A stretch of DNA of 64,000 nt from Neorhizobium sp. SOG26 (GTDB taxonomy: Bacteria; Pseudomonadota; Alphaproteobacteria; Rhizobiales; Rhizobiaceae): positions 795,501-859,500 of the forward strand of contig NZ_CP025513.1 of the NCBI RefSeq assembly GCF_003491345.1, given 5' to 3'. Shown in pieces: positions 44,363 through 52,263 of this stretch; the stretch's first letter is position 1; every line of letters starts with the position of its first letter. The notes under the pieces are model-generated. The model was given only the letters and a program-made list of their open reading frames with translations, was not told the origin of the DNA and did no database searches. The position numbers and the translations under genes were made by a program.

Positions 44363-45112
44363 CTAAAGAACCTCGCGGATCCGGGTCGCGGTATCACGGA
44401 GCAACTGAAGGTACTGGTTTTCCTTCTCCTCGGTGAACCGGGCGCTTGGTCCGAAGACGGACATACCCACCAGCATTGTTCCCTCCGCCGTAGTCACGGG
44501 AACGGCAACGGCGGACAAACCTGTCTCGCGTTCGCCGCGGTTGAGGGAGAACTTCCGGCTGCGAGTGAGCTCCAGGTCGGCTCGCAGGGACGCCGGATCG
44601 ACTAGCGTGTTGTCGGAAATGGCGTCAAGCGTGGTGGTGCGGAAGTAGCTGTTGAGCGCCGTCTCGTCCAACGTGGAAAGCCAGAGCTTTCCGTTGGCCG
44701 TCGCATAAGCTTCCATTCGTGCGCCGACGCGGGCGTTAAAGCTGAACGTGTGCTCGGAATGGGCCGCCGCGATACACGTGATCAGCGAGCCGTCGAAGGT
44801 GGTCGCCATCGCACCCTCCTGGGTCGCGGCCGCCAATTCGTTAAGGAAGGGCTGCAACTGTGCAGCCAGCCGGCTGAAGCTCTTGGCGCGTTCCCCATAA
44901 TCGACCAGCTTGCTTCCGAGCGAAAAGACGCCCTTTCGAGGTGAGCGCAGAACGCCGATCTGCAGCAAGGTCTTGAGGAAACGATGGGCGGTGACACCGT
45001 TCAGCCCCGTCAACTCCGCGACCTGGCCGGCCGTGACCTCCTGCCGCCGGTCGTCAAACAGGTCAAGGATCGCGAATGCCTTGATGATCGAGCCGTTAGA
45101 CGGAGTAGGCAT
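44363..45112 (-). CDS. IclR-family transcriptional regulator
   Basis: Regulator of 249 residues: winged helix-turn-helix (about 5-65, with LTGLNGVTAHRFLKTLLQIG) and an IclR effector domain (about 80-248). Start 45112 (ATG) is preferred over a GTG at 45118. It is divergent from the ThDP-enzyme gene, and a TGAAAT-N4-ATTTCA palindrome overlaps that gene's promoter, so it probably represses the ThDP/TRAP unit and perhaps the adjacent Liv importer. IclR proteins often respond to aromatic or organic acids. Confidence 0.89.
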   Translation of the reverse strand: MPTPSNGSIIKAFAILDLFDDRRQEVTAGQVAELTGLNGVTAHRFLKTLLQIGVLRSPRKGVFSLGSKLVDYGERAKSFSRLAAQLQPFLNELAAATQEGAMATTFDGSLITCIAAAHSEHTFSFNARVGARMEAYATANGKLWLSTLDETALNSYFRTTTLDAISDNTLVDPASLRADLELTRSRKFSLNRGERETGLSAVAVPVTTAEGTMLVGMSVFGPSARFTEEKENQYLQLLRDTATRIREVL

Positions 45113-45151
45113 TGCCACCTATAGATGTTTAACAAGAAAACTATCGGGCGC

Positions 45152-45195
45152 TTGACCCATAGAATTATAGCTGCGATACTGAAATTACTATTTCA
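45152..45195 (+). promoter_or_regulatory. Sigma-70-type promoter with overlapping IclR-type operator
   Basis: TTGACC (45152-45157), a 17-base spacer, then GATACT (45175-45180). The perfect palindrome TGAAAT-TACT-ATTTCA (45180-45195) covers the expected transcription start, a repressor position. TGAAA appears again at 45200-45204, giving a second overlapping inverted pair. The motif is like the TGGAAAT-N-ATTTCCA type of sites bound by IclR proteins. Confidence 0.6.
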
Positions 45196-45229
45196 AATAA
45201 TGAAATTCAAGCAGTCTCGGGAGGAGCGC

Positions 45230-46945
45230 TTGGACTCGTTGAGCGGGCGCGAACGCAAGGTCAGTGCCGGTAGCGTAATCTTCAGTCGCTTGAAGACGCT
45301 GGGCGTTGATTACGTCTTCGCGAACTCCGGGACAGATTTTCCTCCGATCATCGAAGGTTTGGCCGAGGCCGCTGCCTCTGGCACGGAACTCCCGCAGGCG
45401 CTGACAATCCCGCATGAGCATGCCGCCATGGGAATGGCGCATGGCTATTACTTCATGTCGGGAAAGGCGCAGGCCGTCATTCTTCATACCAATGTTGGAC
45501 TCGCGAATGGCGCCATCGGCGCCATCAATGCAGCAACGGACCACGTTCCGATGCTGCTTATGTCCGGGCGGACACCGACGGTCGAAAAGGGCCGGTTTGG
45601 TGCTCGTACGGTTCCGATCGGCTGGGGTCAGGAGATGCGCGATCAGGCGGCCCTCGTCCGTGAGGCCGTGAAGTGGGACTATGAGTTACGCTTTCCGGAA
45701 CAGATCAAGGAAGTGCTCGACCGGGGGCTGGCAATCGCCAATACCACACCGAAAGGGCCGGTTTACCTCAGCCTTCCGCGTGAAGTCCTGACGGAAACCA
45801 TCGATGTGTCCGACATGCCGGCAACGCCGCTGATGGCGGCGGCCACTGCGCGCGGTGCCCAGGCGGATTATCAAACGGCTGCCGAATGGCTGGTCGCGGC
45901 GAAGAACCCGGTCGTCTTCGTGCAGCGTGGTGCAGGTGACGAGCAGGGTTTCCAAGCACTGTCGCAAATGGCAGACCGGTATTCGATCCCGGTTGTGCAT
46001 TATTGGGCGACCCAGATCGGCATCCCGACGGACCATTCCATGTGGGCGGGTGGCGACCCGGCGCCTTGGCTTGCGGAGGCCGATGTCATTCTGGCGGTGG
46101 ATGCGCTCGCGCCATGGATGCCGGATGCTCACGGCCCGCGTGCTGGCGCCAGGGTCATCCAACTGGGGCCGGACCCGCTCTTCAGCCGGTTCCCGGTGCG
46201 CAATTTCCGTTCTGACCTGTCGATCACATGCGAAACCTCGATAGGGCTTGTCGCTCTTGCCGCGGAAATGGACGCAGCCGCAGCCCGTCTTGGTCGCGAC
46301 GGTCGCGACGAATGTGCTTGCCTGCGGGAGCGCCTCGCAGCTCAGAGAGACAGGGAAATCACTGCCGCGCGAGACGAGTCGGGGCCGCTGATGACGAAGG
46401 CGCATGTCGCCTGGTGCCTGTCGGAAGCGCTGAAGGGCTATGATGCCACAGTCCTGTCTGAGCTCGGTTGCCCGCTTGCGCCGATGACGCTGAGGACGCA
46501 TCGGGGCTGGTATCAGGAGCCGCATTCCGGTGGGCTTGGCTGGTCCTTGCCCTGCGCCATGGGCATGAAGCTCGCAAAGCCTGACCACCTGGTCGTGGCG
46601 ACGATGGGCGATGGCTCCTACATGTTCGCCAATCCGGTCGCCTGCCACCAGATCATGGAGGCTTGCGGGATCCCTGTGCTGATCCTGATCGTCAACAATG
46701 CGGAATGGGGTGCGGTGCGGCAGTCTGTATCAATGCTATATCCCGATGGTTACGCAGCAAAGGCCAACCGCATGCCGCTCACCGGCTTGTCACCGAGCCC
46801 GGATTTCACCAAGGTTGCCGCAGCCAGCAATGCCTGGGCGGCAAGGGTTGCAGAGCGCGAGGATTTACCTGGAAAGCTGCGCGAGGCGATAACGGAAGTC
46901 ATGGTCAACAAGCGTACGGCGCTGCTCGATGTAAAGATCGCGTGA
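45230..46945 (+). CDS. Thiamine-diphosphate-dependent enzyme (acetolactate synthase/benzoylformate decarboxylase-like)
   Basis: ThDP enzyme of 571 residues with the three-domain POX layout. The catalytic Glu is in IPHEHAAMGMAHGYY, and the Mg/ThDP motif runs from GDGSYMF to the NN of LILIVNN. The family decarboxylates 2-keto acids or ligates the product. TTG 45230 is preferred because GGGAGGAG lies 5 bases before it; ATG 45200 has no ribosome site and lies beside the palindrome, but cannot be excluded. It is divergent from IclR and followed after 58 bases by a TRAP operon. The substrate is unknown; a phenylglyoxylate-like acid is a possibility given the aromatic locus nearby. Confidence 0.83.
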   Translation: MDSLSGRERKVSAGSVIFSRLKTLGVDYVFANSGTDFPPIIEGLAEAAASGTELPQALTIPHEHAAMGMAHGYYFMSGKAQAVILHTNVGLANGAIGAINAATDHVPMLLMSGRTPTVEKGRFGARTVPIGWGQEMRDQAALVREAVKWDYELRFPEQIKEVLDRGLAIANTTPKGPVYLSLPREVLTETIDVSDMPATPLMAAATARGAQADYQTAAEWLVAAKNPVVFVQRGAGDEQGFQALSQMADRYSIPVVHYWATQIGIPTDHSMWAGGDPAPWLAEADVILAVDALAPWMPDAHGPRAGARVIQLGPDPLFSRFPVRNFRSDLSITCETSIGLVALAAEMDAAAARLGRDGRDECACLRERLAAQRDREITAARDESGPLMTKAHVAWCLSEALKGYDATVLSELGCPLAPMTLRTHRGWYQEPHSGGLGWSLPCAMGMKLAKPDHLVVATMGDGSYMFANPVACHQIMEACGIPVLILIVNNAEWGAVRQSVSMLYPDGYAAKANRMPLTGLSPSPDFTKVAAASNAWAARVAEREDLPGKLREAITEVMVNKRTALLDVKIA

Positions 46946-46950
46946 AATGG

Positions 46951-46969
46951 TCTCCGCCGCCGGCGGAGA
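46951..46969 (+). repeat. Stem-loop between ThDP enzyme and TRAP genes
   Basis: TCTCCGCC (46951-46958) and GGCGGAGA (46962-46969) form a perfect 8-bp stem with a 3-base loop 5 bases after the ThDP-enzyme stop. No U-tract follows, so it is more likely an RNA-processing or stabilising hairpin than a terminator. Confidence 0.55.
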
Positions 46970-47003
46970 TTGGTCAACTGTCTGTTACGGGAGGAATGGA
47001 CAC

Positions 47004-48038
47004 ATGAGACTTACCAAGACCCTGATGCTTGCGGGTATCGCGGCTATCGCCATGTCGACGGCGGCCGCCGCGCAGGAATTCAAACTCAAGCTGCACCATT
47101 TCCTCGGTCCGAAGTCACCGGCACAGACGCAGATGCTGGAGCCCTGGGCCAAGACGGTCGAGGAAAAGAGCGGCGGCAAGGTCAAGATCGACATCTATCC
47201 GTCGATGTCGCTCGGGGGCGGTCCGCCGGAACTGATCAGCCAGGTGCGCGATGGGGTTGTGGACCTTGTCTGGACCGTCAATGGCTACACGCCAGGCCTC
47301 TTCCCGCGCACCGAAGTTTTCGAACTCCCCTTCATTCACACCAACGACATCAAGGCGACGAACCTCGCCATGCGCGCCATGTTCGACGAGTATCTCGCCG
47401 ACGAATACAAGGGCGTGAAGGTGATGTTCCTGCATGTCCATGGAGGGCAGGCGATCCATATGGCCAAGAGCGAGGTGCGCAAGCCCGGCGATCTGGCCGG
47501 CAAGAAGATGCGCATTCCGACGCGCACCGGCGCATGGGTGATCGAGGCTCTTGGCGCGGCGCCCGCCGCCATGCCGGTTCCGGATACGCCGCAGGCGCTG
47601 TCCAAGGGTGTCGTCGATGGTGCGCTCATTCCCTGGGAAATCATCCCGGCCCTCAACCTGCAGGAGCAGACCGATTACCAGATCGAAGGTGTCGACATGA
47701 CGCGCTTCGGCAATACGACCTTCCAGGTTTCGATGAATGCCGATGTCTGGGAATCCCTGCCGGATGACGTGAAGAAGGCCTTCGAAGACGCGTCCAACGA
47801 GGAATGGGTCAAGAAGGTCGGCGACATCTGGCGCAATATCGATGACAACGGCATCAAGGTGGCAACCGATGCCGGTAACAAGCACATCCAGCTGACGCAG
47901 GAAGAGACGGATGCCTTCCGGGCAAAGCTCGAGCCGGTTGTCGATCGCTGGGTGAAGGAGGTTGCGGCCAAGAACATCGATGGTCAGGCCCTGGTTGCCA
48001 AGGCGCGTGAATTGATCAGCGCCAACGCTTCTAAGTAG
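47004..48038 (+). CDS. TRAP transporter substrate-binding protein
   Basis: Periplasmic DctP/TAXI-type binding protein of 344 residues with a signal peptide ending AAA before QEFKLKLHH (about residue 22). The segment KKMRIPTRTGAWVIEALGAAP carries the conserved Arg for carboxylate binding. The start at 47004 has GGGAGG upstream. It is followed by small and large TRAP permeases. Located behind the ThDP enzyme, it may import the enzyme's keto-acid substrate or a precursor (inference). Confidence 0.91.
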   Translation: MRLTKTLMLAGIAAIAMSTAAAAQEFKLKLHHFLGPKSPAQTQMLEPWAKTVEEKSGGKVKIDIYPSMSLGGGPPELISQVRDGVVDLVWTVNGYTPGLFPRTEVFELPFIHTNDIKATNLAMRAMFDEYLADEYKGVKVMFLHVHGGQAIHMAKSEVRKPGDLAGKKMRIPTRTGAWVIEALGAAPAAMPVPDTPQALSKGVVDGALIPWEIIPALNLQEQTDYQIEGVDMTRFGNTTFQVSMNADVWESLPDDVKKAFEDASNEEWVKKVGDIWRNIDDNGIKVATDAGNKHIQLTQEETDAFRAKLEPVVDRWVKEVAAKNIDGQALVAKARELISANASK

Positions 48039-48045
48039 GCAAACA

Positions 48046-48582
48046 ATGGCAGACGCGGAGACGAGAAGGGAGGCGAGGCTGTTCAGCCTCGCCAGATCCG
48101 TCATCACCGGATGGGCGCTGCTGGGTGGCGTGGTTACACTCGCCGTCGTGGTCGTCCAAACTGCGAGCGTCGTGACCGGGATCTTCGGAGCGCCTGTTCC
48201 GGGCGACTTTGAATTGACCGAACTCGGCATCGCCGTCGCCGTCTTCGCGTTCTTGCCCTATTGCCAACTGACCGATGCCAATGTCACGGCCGACATCTTC
48301 ACCTCCGGCCTTGGCAAAAGAACTCAGTCTGCCTTGGTGCTTCTGTCTTCGGTGATCGCGCTGGTCTTCGCCATTCTCATGGCCTGGCGCACCTGGCTCG
48401 GTGCGGAGAACCAGTTCGACTACGACTATCAGACCGCGATCCTGCAGATCCCGATCGGCTATGCCTTCATCGCGATCGTGATTTCCCTCATCCTCGTTGC
48501 GGTGGCGGCGATCATCACGATCGTCGAAAGCTACCAGGGCGTCGTAACCCGTAGCCAGAACGTGATCACAGATGGACCATAG
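48046..48582 (+). CDS. TRAP transporter small permease
   Basis: Inner-membrane protein of 178 residues with four predicted helices, the DctQ-like small subunit. It starts 7 bases after the binding-protein stop and overlaps the large permease by 11 bases. It forms the membrane complex with the large subunit. Confidence 0.88.
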   Translation: MADAETRREARLFSLARSVITGWALLGGVVTLAVVVVQTASVVTGIFGAPVPGDFELTELGIAVAVFAFLPYCQLTDANVTADIFTSGLGKRTQSALVLLSSVIALVFAILMAWRTWLGAENQFDYDYQTAILQIPIGYAFIAIVISLILVAVAAIITIVESYQGVVTRSQNVITDGP

Positions 48583-49897
48583 CCTCTTCCTTGGCGTCGT
48601 TGGTCTGGTTGCGCTCGTCGTCCTCATCGGCATCCGCGTCCCCATCGCCTATGCGATGATCGTCGTCGGCGCGGTCGGAACGGTGGCGCTCAATGGGCCG
48701 AACGTCTTCCTCAACCAGTTGAAGACTTTAGGCTTCAGCCAGTTTTCAAAATACGACCTGTCGGTCATCCCGATGTTCGTGCTGATGGGATATATCGCCA
48801 CCCGCGCCGGGCTGTCTCAGGATCTCTTCCGCGCCGCGAATGCCTGGTTCGGACGTTTGCGCGGCGGCGTTGCCATGGCGGCGATCGCCGCCTGCGCAGG
48901 GTTCGGTGCGGTCTGCGGCTCGTCGCTCGCTACGGCCACGACCATGGGGCAGGTGGCGTTGCCGGAACTGCGGCGCTACAGATACAAGGGTTCGCTGGCA
49001 ACCGGTACGCTCGCGGCCGGCGGATTGCTCGGCATCCTCATCCCGCCTTCGGTTGTCCTTGTTGTTTACGCCATCATCGTTGAAGCCAACATCGTTTCGA
49101 TGTTTGCGGCGGCCCTTATTCCCGGCTTCATCGCAGTCGCCATCTTCATCGTCGTCATTGCCGTTTTTGTCCGGATCTACCCGGATTCGGCACCGTTGAG
49201 CGGGTCGGTCGAGCGGGGCGAGTGGCTGGCGGCGACCCTTGGTGTCGTGCCGGTGCTCGGCATCTTCGTCATCGTGATCGGTGGCATCTATGCCGGCTTC
49301 TATAATCCCACACCGGCTTCGGCAGTGGGCGTCGCGTTGGTTGCAATCTACGGCTCGCTGCGTCGCGGCGTACGGCTTGCGGATTACAAATGGGCGCTGC
49401 TGGAAACCGCCAAGACAACAGGCATGATCTACCTGATCCTGCTCGGCGCCGAGCTGCTGAAGATCTTCATGTCGCGCGGCGGCGTGCCGCAAGCGGCGGC
49501 CGAGATGATGGTGACGTCCGGCCTTTCGCCGATGTTCATCCTGATCCTCATGCTGGTCGCGCTGATCTTCCTCGGTTGCCTGATGGACTCCATGTCCATG
49601 ATCCTGCTGGTGATGCCGTTCTTCTGGCCGGTTATCAGCGAGCTCGATTTCGGCATGGACCCCAACGACGTGAAGATCTGGTTTGGTGTGCTGGCGCTGG
49701 TGGTGGTGGAGCTTGGACTGATCACGCCCCCTGTCGGCATGAATGTCTTTGTTATCAACTCCCTGGCGAAGGACGTGCCCATGTGGGACACGTTCAAGGG
49801 CGTATTCCCCTTCTTCATCGGCGAGCTCGTTCGCCTCGCGTTGCTGATCGGCTTCCCCGCGCTGACACTCTGGTTGCCGCACATGGTCAGTGGCTGA
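48572..49897 (+). CDS. TRAP transporter large permease
   Basis: Inner-membrane permease of 441 residues, DctM type, about twelve helices. Family segments include FGAVCGSSLATATTMGQVALPEL and TPPVGMNVFVINSL. It completes the second TRAP system of the window. About 120 bases separate it from the MarR gene; a TTGACA at 49953-49958 is present there but no good -10 partner was found. Confidence 0.92.
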   Translation: MDHSLFLGVVGLVALVVLIGIRVPIAYAMIVVGAVGTVALNGPNVFLNQLKTLGFSQFSKYDLSVIPMFVLMGYIATRAGLSQDLFRAANAWFGRLRGGVAMAAIAACAGFGAVCGSSLATATTMGQVALPELRRYRYKGSLATGTLAAGGLLGILIPPSVVLVVYAIIVEANIVSMFAAALIPGFIAVAIFIVVIAVFVRIYPDSAPLSGSVERGEWLAATLGVVPVLGIFVIVIGGIYAGFYNPTPASAVGVALVAIYGSLRRGVRLADYKWALLETAKTTGMIYLILLGAELLKIFMSRGGVPQAAAEMMVTSGLSPMFILILMLVALIFLGCLMDSMSMILLVMPFFWPVISELDFGMDPNDVKIWFGVLALVVVELGLITPPVGMNVFVINSLAKDVPMWDTFKGVFPFFIGELVRLALLIGFPALTLWLPHMVSG

Positions 49898-50016
49898 CGC
49901 GACGACCGCGCAGCCGCTGCGTGATCCGCAAGGTGGTACGTCACGGCCACTGCTTGACATGCGGTTGTGCTGCCCACAGAAGTATCGGCTCCTAAAGCAG
50001 GTGAAGCAGGTTCCTG

Positions 50017-50469
50017 ATGCATGACGAACAGGACACAGTTGGTCCGTTTTCGCGCAAGACCGACTGGCCCTACTACTGGGTGACGCGGGTCAGCGCCCGC
50101 TACATCAACGAGATGGAAAAACTGCTGAAGCCTGCCGGTCTGGATGTTCCGCGCTGGCGGGTGCTGTCGTCGCTTCGCGAGCACAGCCCCCTGGGTGTTT
50201 CCGAGATCTCCGACTACTGCATCCTGAAGCTGAACACGACGACGAAGATCGTGCAGCGTATGGTGGCGGATGGCCTGGTGACGACACGCAGCAGCCCACA
50301 GGACGCCCGGGTCACGGAAGTCAGCCTCACGAAGAAGGGAGAGGAGGCGGCCATTCGCGCCTCCCATTTCGCGGAAATGGTCTTCGACCGCACCTTCGCT
50401 GATTTCAAGCCGGACGAAATCGCCCAGATGAACCAGTTGCTGAAGCGGCTTTTCGAGAAGCTTGGCTGA
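50017..50469 (+). CDS. MarR-family transcriptional regulator
   Basis: Regulator of 150 residues with the MarR winged helix: recognition region LGVSEISDYCILKLNTTTKI (about 60-79) and wing TRSSPQDARVTEVSLT. It lies beside the IacB-like gene (stops abutting at 50469/50470) and near the divergent iacB/iacA-like promoters, where two copies of a 20-bp palindromic site occur. MarR proteins control indole-3-acetate degradation loci in other bacteria, and this is the probable local repressor, relieved by an aromatic acid. Confidence 0.9.
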   Translation: MHDEQDTVGPFSRKTDWPYYWVTRVSARYINEMEKLLKPAGLDVPRWRVLSSLREHSPLGVSEISDYCILKLNTTTKIVQRMVADGLVTTRSSPQDARVTEVSLTKKGEEAAIRASHFAEMVFDRTFADFKPDEIAQMNQLLKRLFEKLG

Positions 50470-50838
50470 TCAGTCCTGCGCGATCGCCGGGATCTCCAGC
50501 GCCCGGCCCATGCGCGCTTCGATGCGCATATAACGCCAAAGCCGGTATTCCCCGACCTCGATCGTCCGGAACAGGTTGCAGGCAGCCTGCACCGTTTCCC
50601 GATCCGGGCAGTCGGCCATCACGTAACACGTCCACGGGAAACCGGTGGGCGAGGTGCCGACCATCGTCTCGTCGTCATCCAGCGTCCCGAGAACCGTTAC
50701 GCCCGGAAGGTCCGCGACGCCGCGCAGGAAGGCGGAGAAACCTTTCCAAACCGGACCAATATCCTTGAATGGCAGGTCGAAGAAGTTCTGTTGGACGGCA
50801 ATGCAAAACAGCGTTCGGATCGGCTTCTTTTCTGCCAT
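50470..50838 (-). CDS. IacB-like protein (indole-acetate catabolism accessory)
   Basis: Soluble protein of 122 residues. The pattern (PIRTLFCIAVQQNFFDLP near the start, GTLDDDETMVG in the middle, PWTCYVMADCPD and ACNLFRTIEVGEYRLWRYMR later) matches what I remember of IacB, the small protein beside iacA in indole-3-acetate degradation clusters; its role is unproven. Start 50838 is preferred over 50859. It is divergent from the hydroxylase gene across 241 bases that hold two operator-like repeats. An alternative reading is a dimeric alpha/beta-barrel (muconolactone-isomerase-like) protein. Confidence 0.68.
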   Translation of the reverse strand: MAEKKPIRTLFCIAVQQNFFDLPFKDIGPVWKGFSAFLRGVADLPGVTVLGTLDDDETMVGTSPTGFPWTCYVMADCPDRETVQAACNLFRTIEVGEYRLWRYMRIEARMGRALEIPAIAQD

Positions 50839-50907
50839 GTCATCGTTCCCTTTGTTCATTTGACAGTGCTTGACCAAGCGTGTGGTCTGCGGTGAAGCTA
50901 GGGGAGA

Positions 50908-50927
50908 TTACGTGAAAAGTACAGTAA
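50908..50927. promoter_or_regulatory. Operator-like repeat, copy 1
   Basis: TTACGTGAAAAGTACAGTAA, a 20-bp imperfect palindrome between the IacB-like and hydroxylase genes. It matches copy 2 (50960-50979) at 15 of 20 positions in the same orientation. The centres are 52 bp apart, about five helical turns. Confidence 0.55.
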
Positions 50928-50959
50928 GCTCCAGGCGCCACGTTGACCGCTTGAAAGGA

Positions 50960-50979
50960 ATACGGTAAAACTACCGTAA
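50960..50979. promoter_or_regulatory. Operator-like repeat, copy 2 (perfect 7-bp arms)
   Basis: ATACGGTAAAACTACCGTAA contains the perfect inverted repeat TACGGTA-AAAC-TACCGTA (50961-50978). This is a typical size for a MarR dimer site. It lies about 100 bases before the hydroxylase ATG. Confidence 0.65.
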
Positions 50980-51079
50980 TAAGGGAACTACATCGGCGCA
51001 TCAAAAGCCTCGCCATCTGCATCTGACGGATGCCCCGTCCGGTGCCACGCTGGACCTGGCCGCGTCTTGGGAGCGAGAC

Positions 51080-52231
51080 ATGGCAGAACCCCTTGCAGTA
51101 CTACGCGACTCTTCGACCGAGCTTGCGGATCTTCTTGCAGAGATTCGCATGCGCAGAGGCGAGTTTGAAAAGCTGACCTATGTCCCGGTGGACATGGTCG
51201 CCAAGCTCCAGAAAATCGGCGTCTATCGCGCTTTCGTCCCCAAGGGGCTGGGCGGAGATGAAGTTTCCCCTGCTGAGTTCCTTCGTCTCATCGAAGCGCT
51301 GTCCACGGCCGATGCATCCACCGGCTGGGTGGCGAGCTTCGGAGTATCCTCGACCTATCTCGCATCACTGCCGAAGGAAACCTTCGAGCACATCTACGGC
51401 ACCAACCCGGATACGGTTTTTGCGGGAGCTATCTTCCCGCCCCAGACCGCGAAAAGGACTGCGAACGGCTTCAAGGTGACCGGGCGCTGGCCTTATTGCT
51501 CGGGCAGCATGGGCGCTTCGCTCATCGGCGCCGGCATCAAGGTAGACGACGGAGAGGCGGGCGGTGGACTACCGCGCATGGCAGTCATGCCGCGCAACAA
51601 GGTATCGATCAAGCACACCTGGGATTCCGCAGGCCTGACGGCAACCGGCAGCCATGACATCGTCGCGGACGGCGTCGAGGTGCCGGAGGACTGGACCTTT
51701 GTCCGCGGCTCTCCCGCCAATCGCTCCGAACCTATCTTCCGTTATCCGGCGATGGCGCTGGCGGCCCAGGTGCTCGCCGTCGTGGGTCTCGGATCGGCAC
51801 GCGAAGCCTTGGATTGGATCAGAGGCGAGGCTGCAGGCAAACCCTCCATTACCGGAGCCCCCTCGCTTGGGGCACGGCCGCATATCCAGTCAGAGCTCGG
51901 AAAGGCGGAGGCGCGACTGGGCGCTGCGCGCTCCTACTTCTACGATACGGTAGAAGGCGCATGGGAAACCGTGCTGGCCGGCGGCGGCCTCTCACAGGAA
52001 CAGCGCGTGACGCTGCGGCTTGCCGCGACGAACGCGGCGAGCGAAGCTGCCTCTGTTGCTCAATCGGCTTTCTATATGGGTGGTACGTCTGCGATTGCGC
52101 GCGGGCACGTCCTTGTCCGTTGCATGCTGGATACGGCGTCGGTTGCACAGCACGCGTTCCTCGGTATTGGAACATGGACGTCGGCCGGTGCCGGGCTACT
52201 CGGTGAAAAGACACCTCCCGGTTATCCCTGA
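51080..52231 (+). CDS. Acyl-CoA-dehydrogenase-like flavin-dependent hydroxylase (IacA-like)
   Basis: Protein of 383 residues with the acyl-CoA dehydrogenase fold of the HpaH/DszC-type monooxygenases, which use reduced flavin from a partner reductase. Visible segments are LSTADASTGWVASFG, GRWPYCSGSMGA, TWDSAGLTATGSHDI and a C-terminal SAFYMGGTSAIARGHVLVRC. Size and motifs agree with IacA, which starts indole-3-acetate oxidation. The genes after it encode an SDR (32-base gap) and a flavin reductase, fitting partners. The promoter region upstream carries two operator-like repeats. Confidence 0.8.
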   Translation: MAEPLAVLRDSSTELADLLAEIRMRRGEFEKLTYVPVDMVAKLQKIGVYRAFVPKGLGGDEVSPAEFLRLIEALSTADASTGWVASFGVSSTYLASLPKETFEHIYGTNPDTVFAGAIFPPQTAKRTANGFKVTGRWPYCSGSMGASLIGAGIKVDDGEAGGGLPRMAVMPRNKVSIKHTWDSAGLTATGSHDIVADGVEVPEDWTFVRGSPANRSEPIFRYPAMALAAQVLAVVGLGSAREALDWIRGEAAGKPSITGAPSLGARPHIQSELGKAEARLGAARSYFYDTVEGAWETVLAGGGLSQEQRVTLRLAATNAASEAASVAQSAFYMGGTSAIARGHVLVRCMLDTASVAQHAFLGIGTWTSAGAGLLGEKTPPGYP

Positions 52232-52263
52232 TCAAGACCTATCGAGTTGAGGAGGAGCAAGCT

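Noticed and set aside
47115-49960. Two long minus-strand frames (371 and 404 residues)
   Set aside because: Antisense to the second TRAP operon, with skewed composition and no domain.
49953-49990. TTGACA before the first MarR gene as a promoter
   Set aside because: No acceptable -10 element at 16-18 bases; the hexamer alone is not enough.
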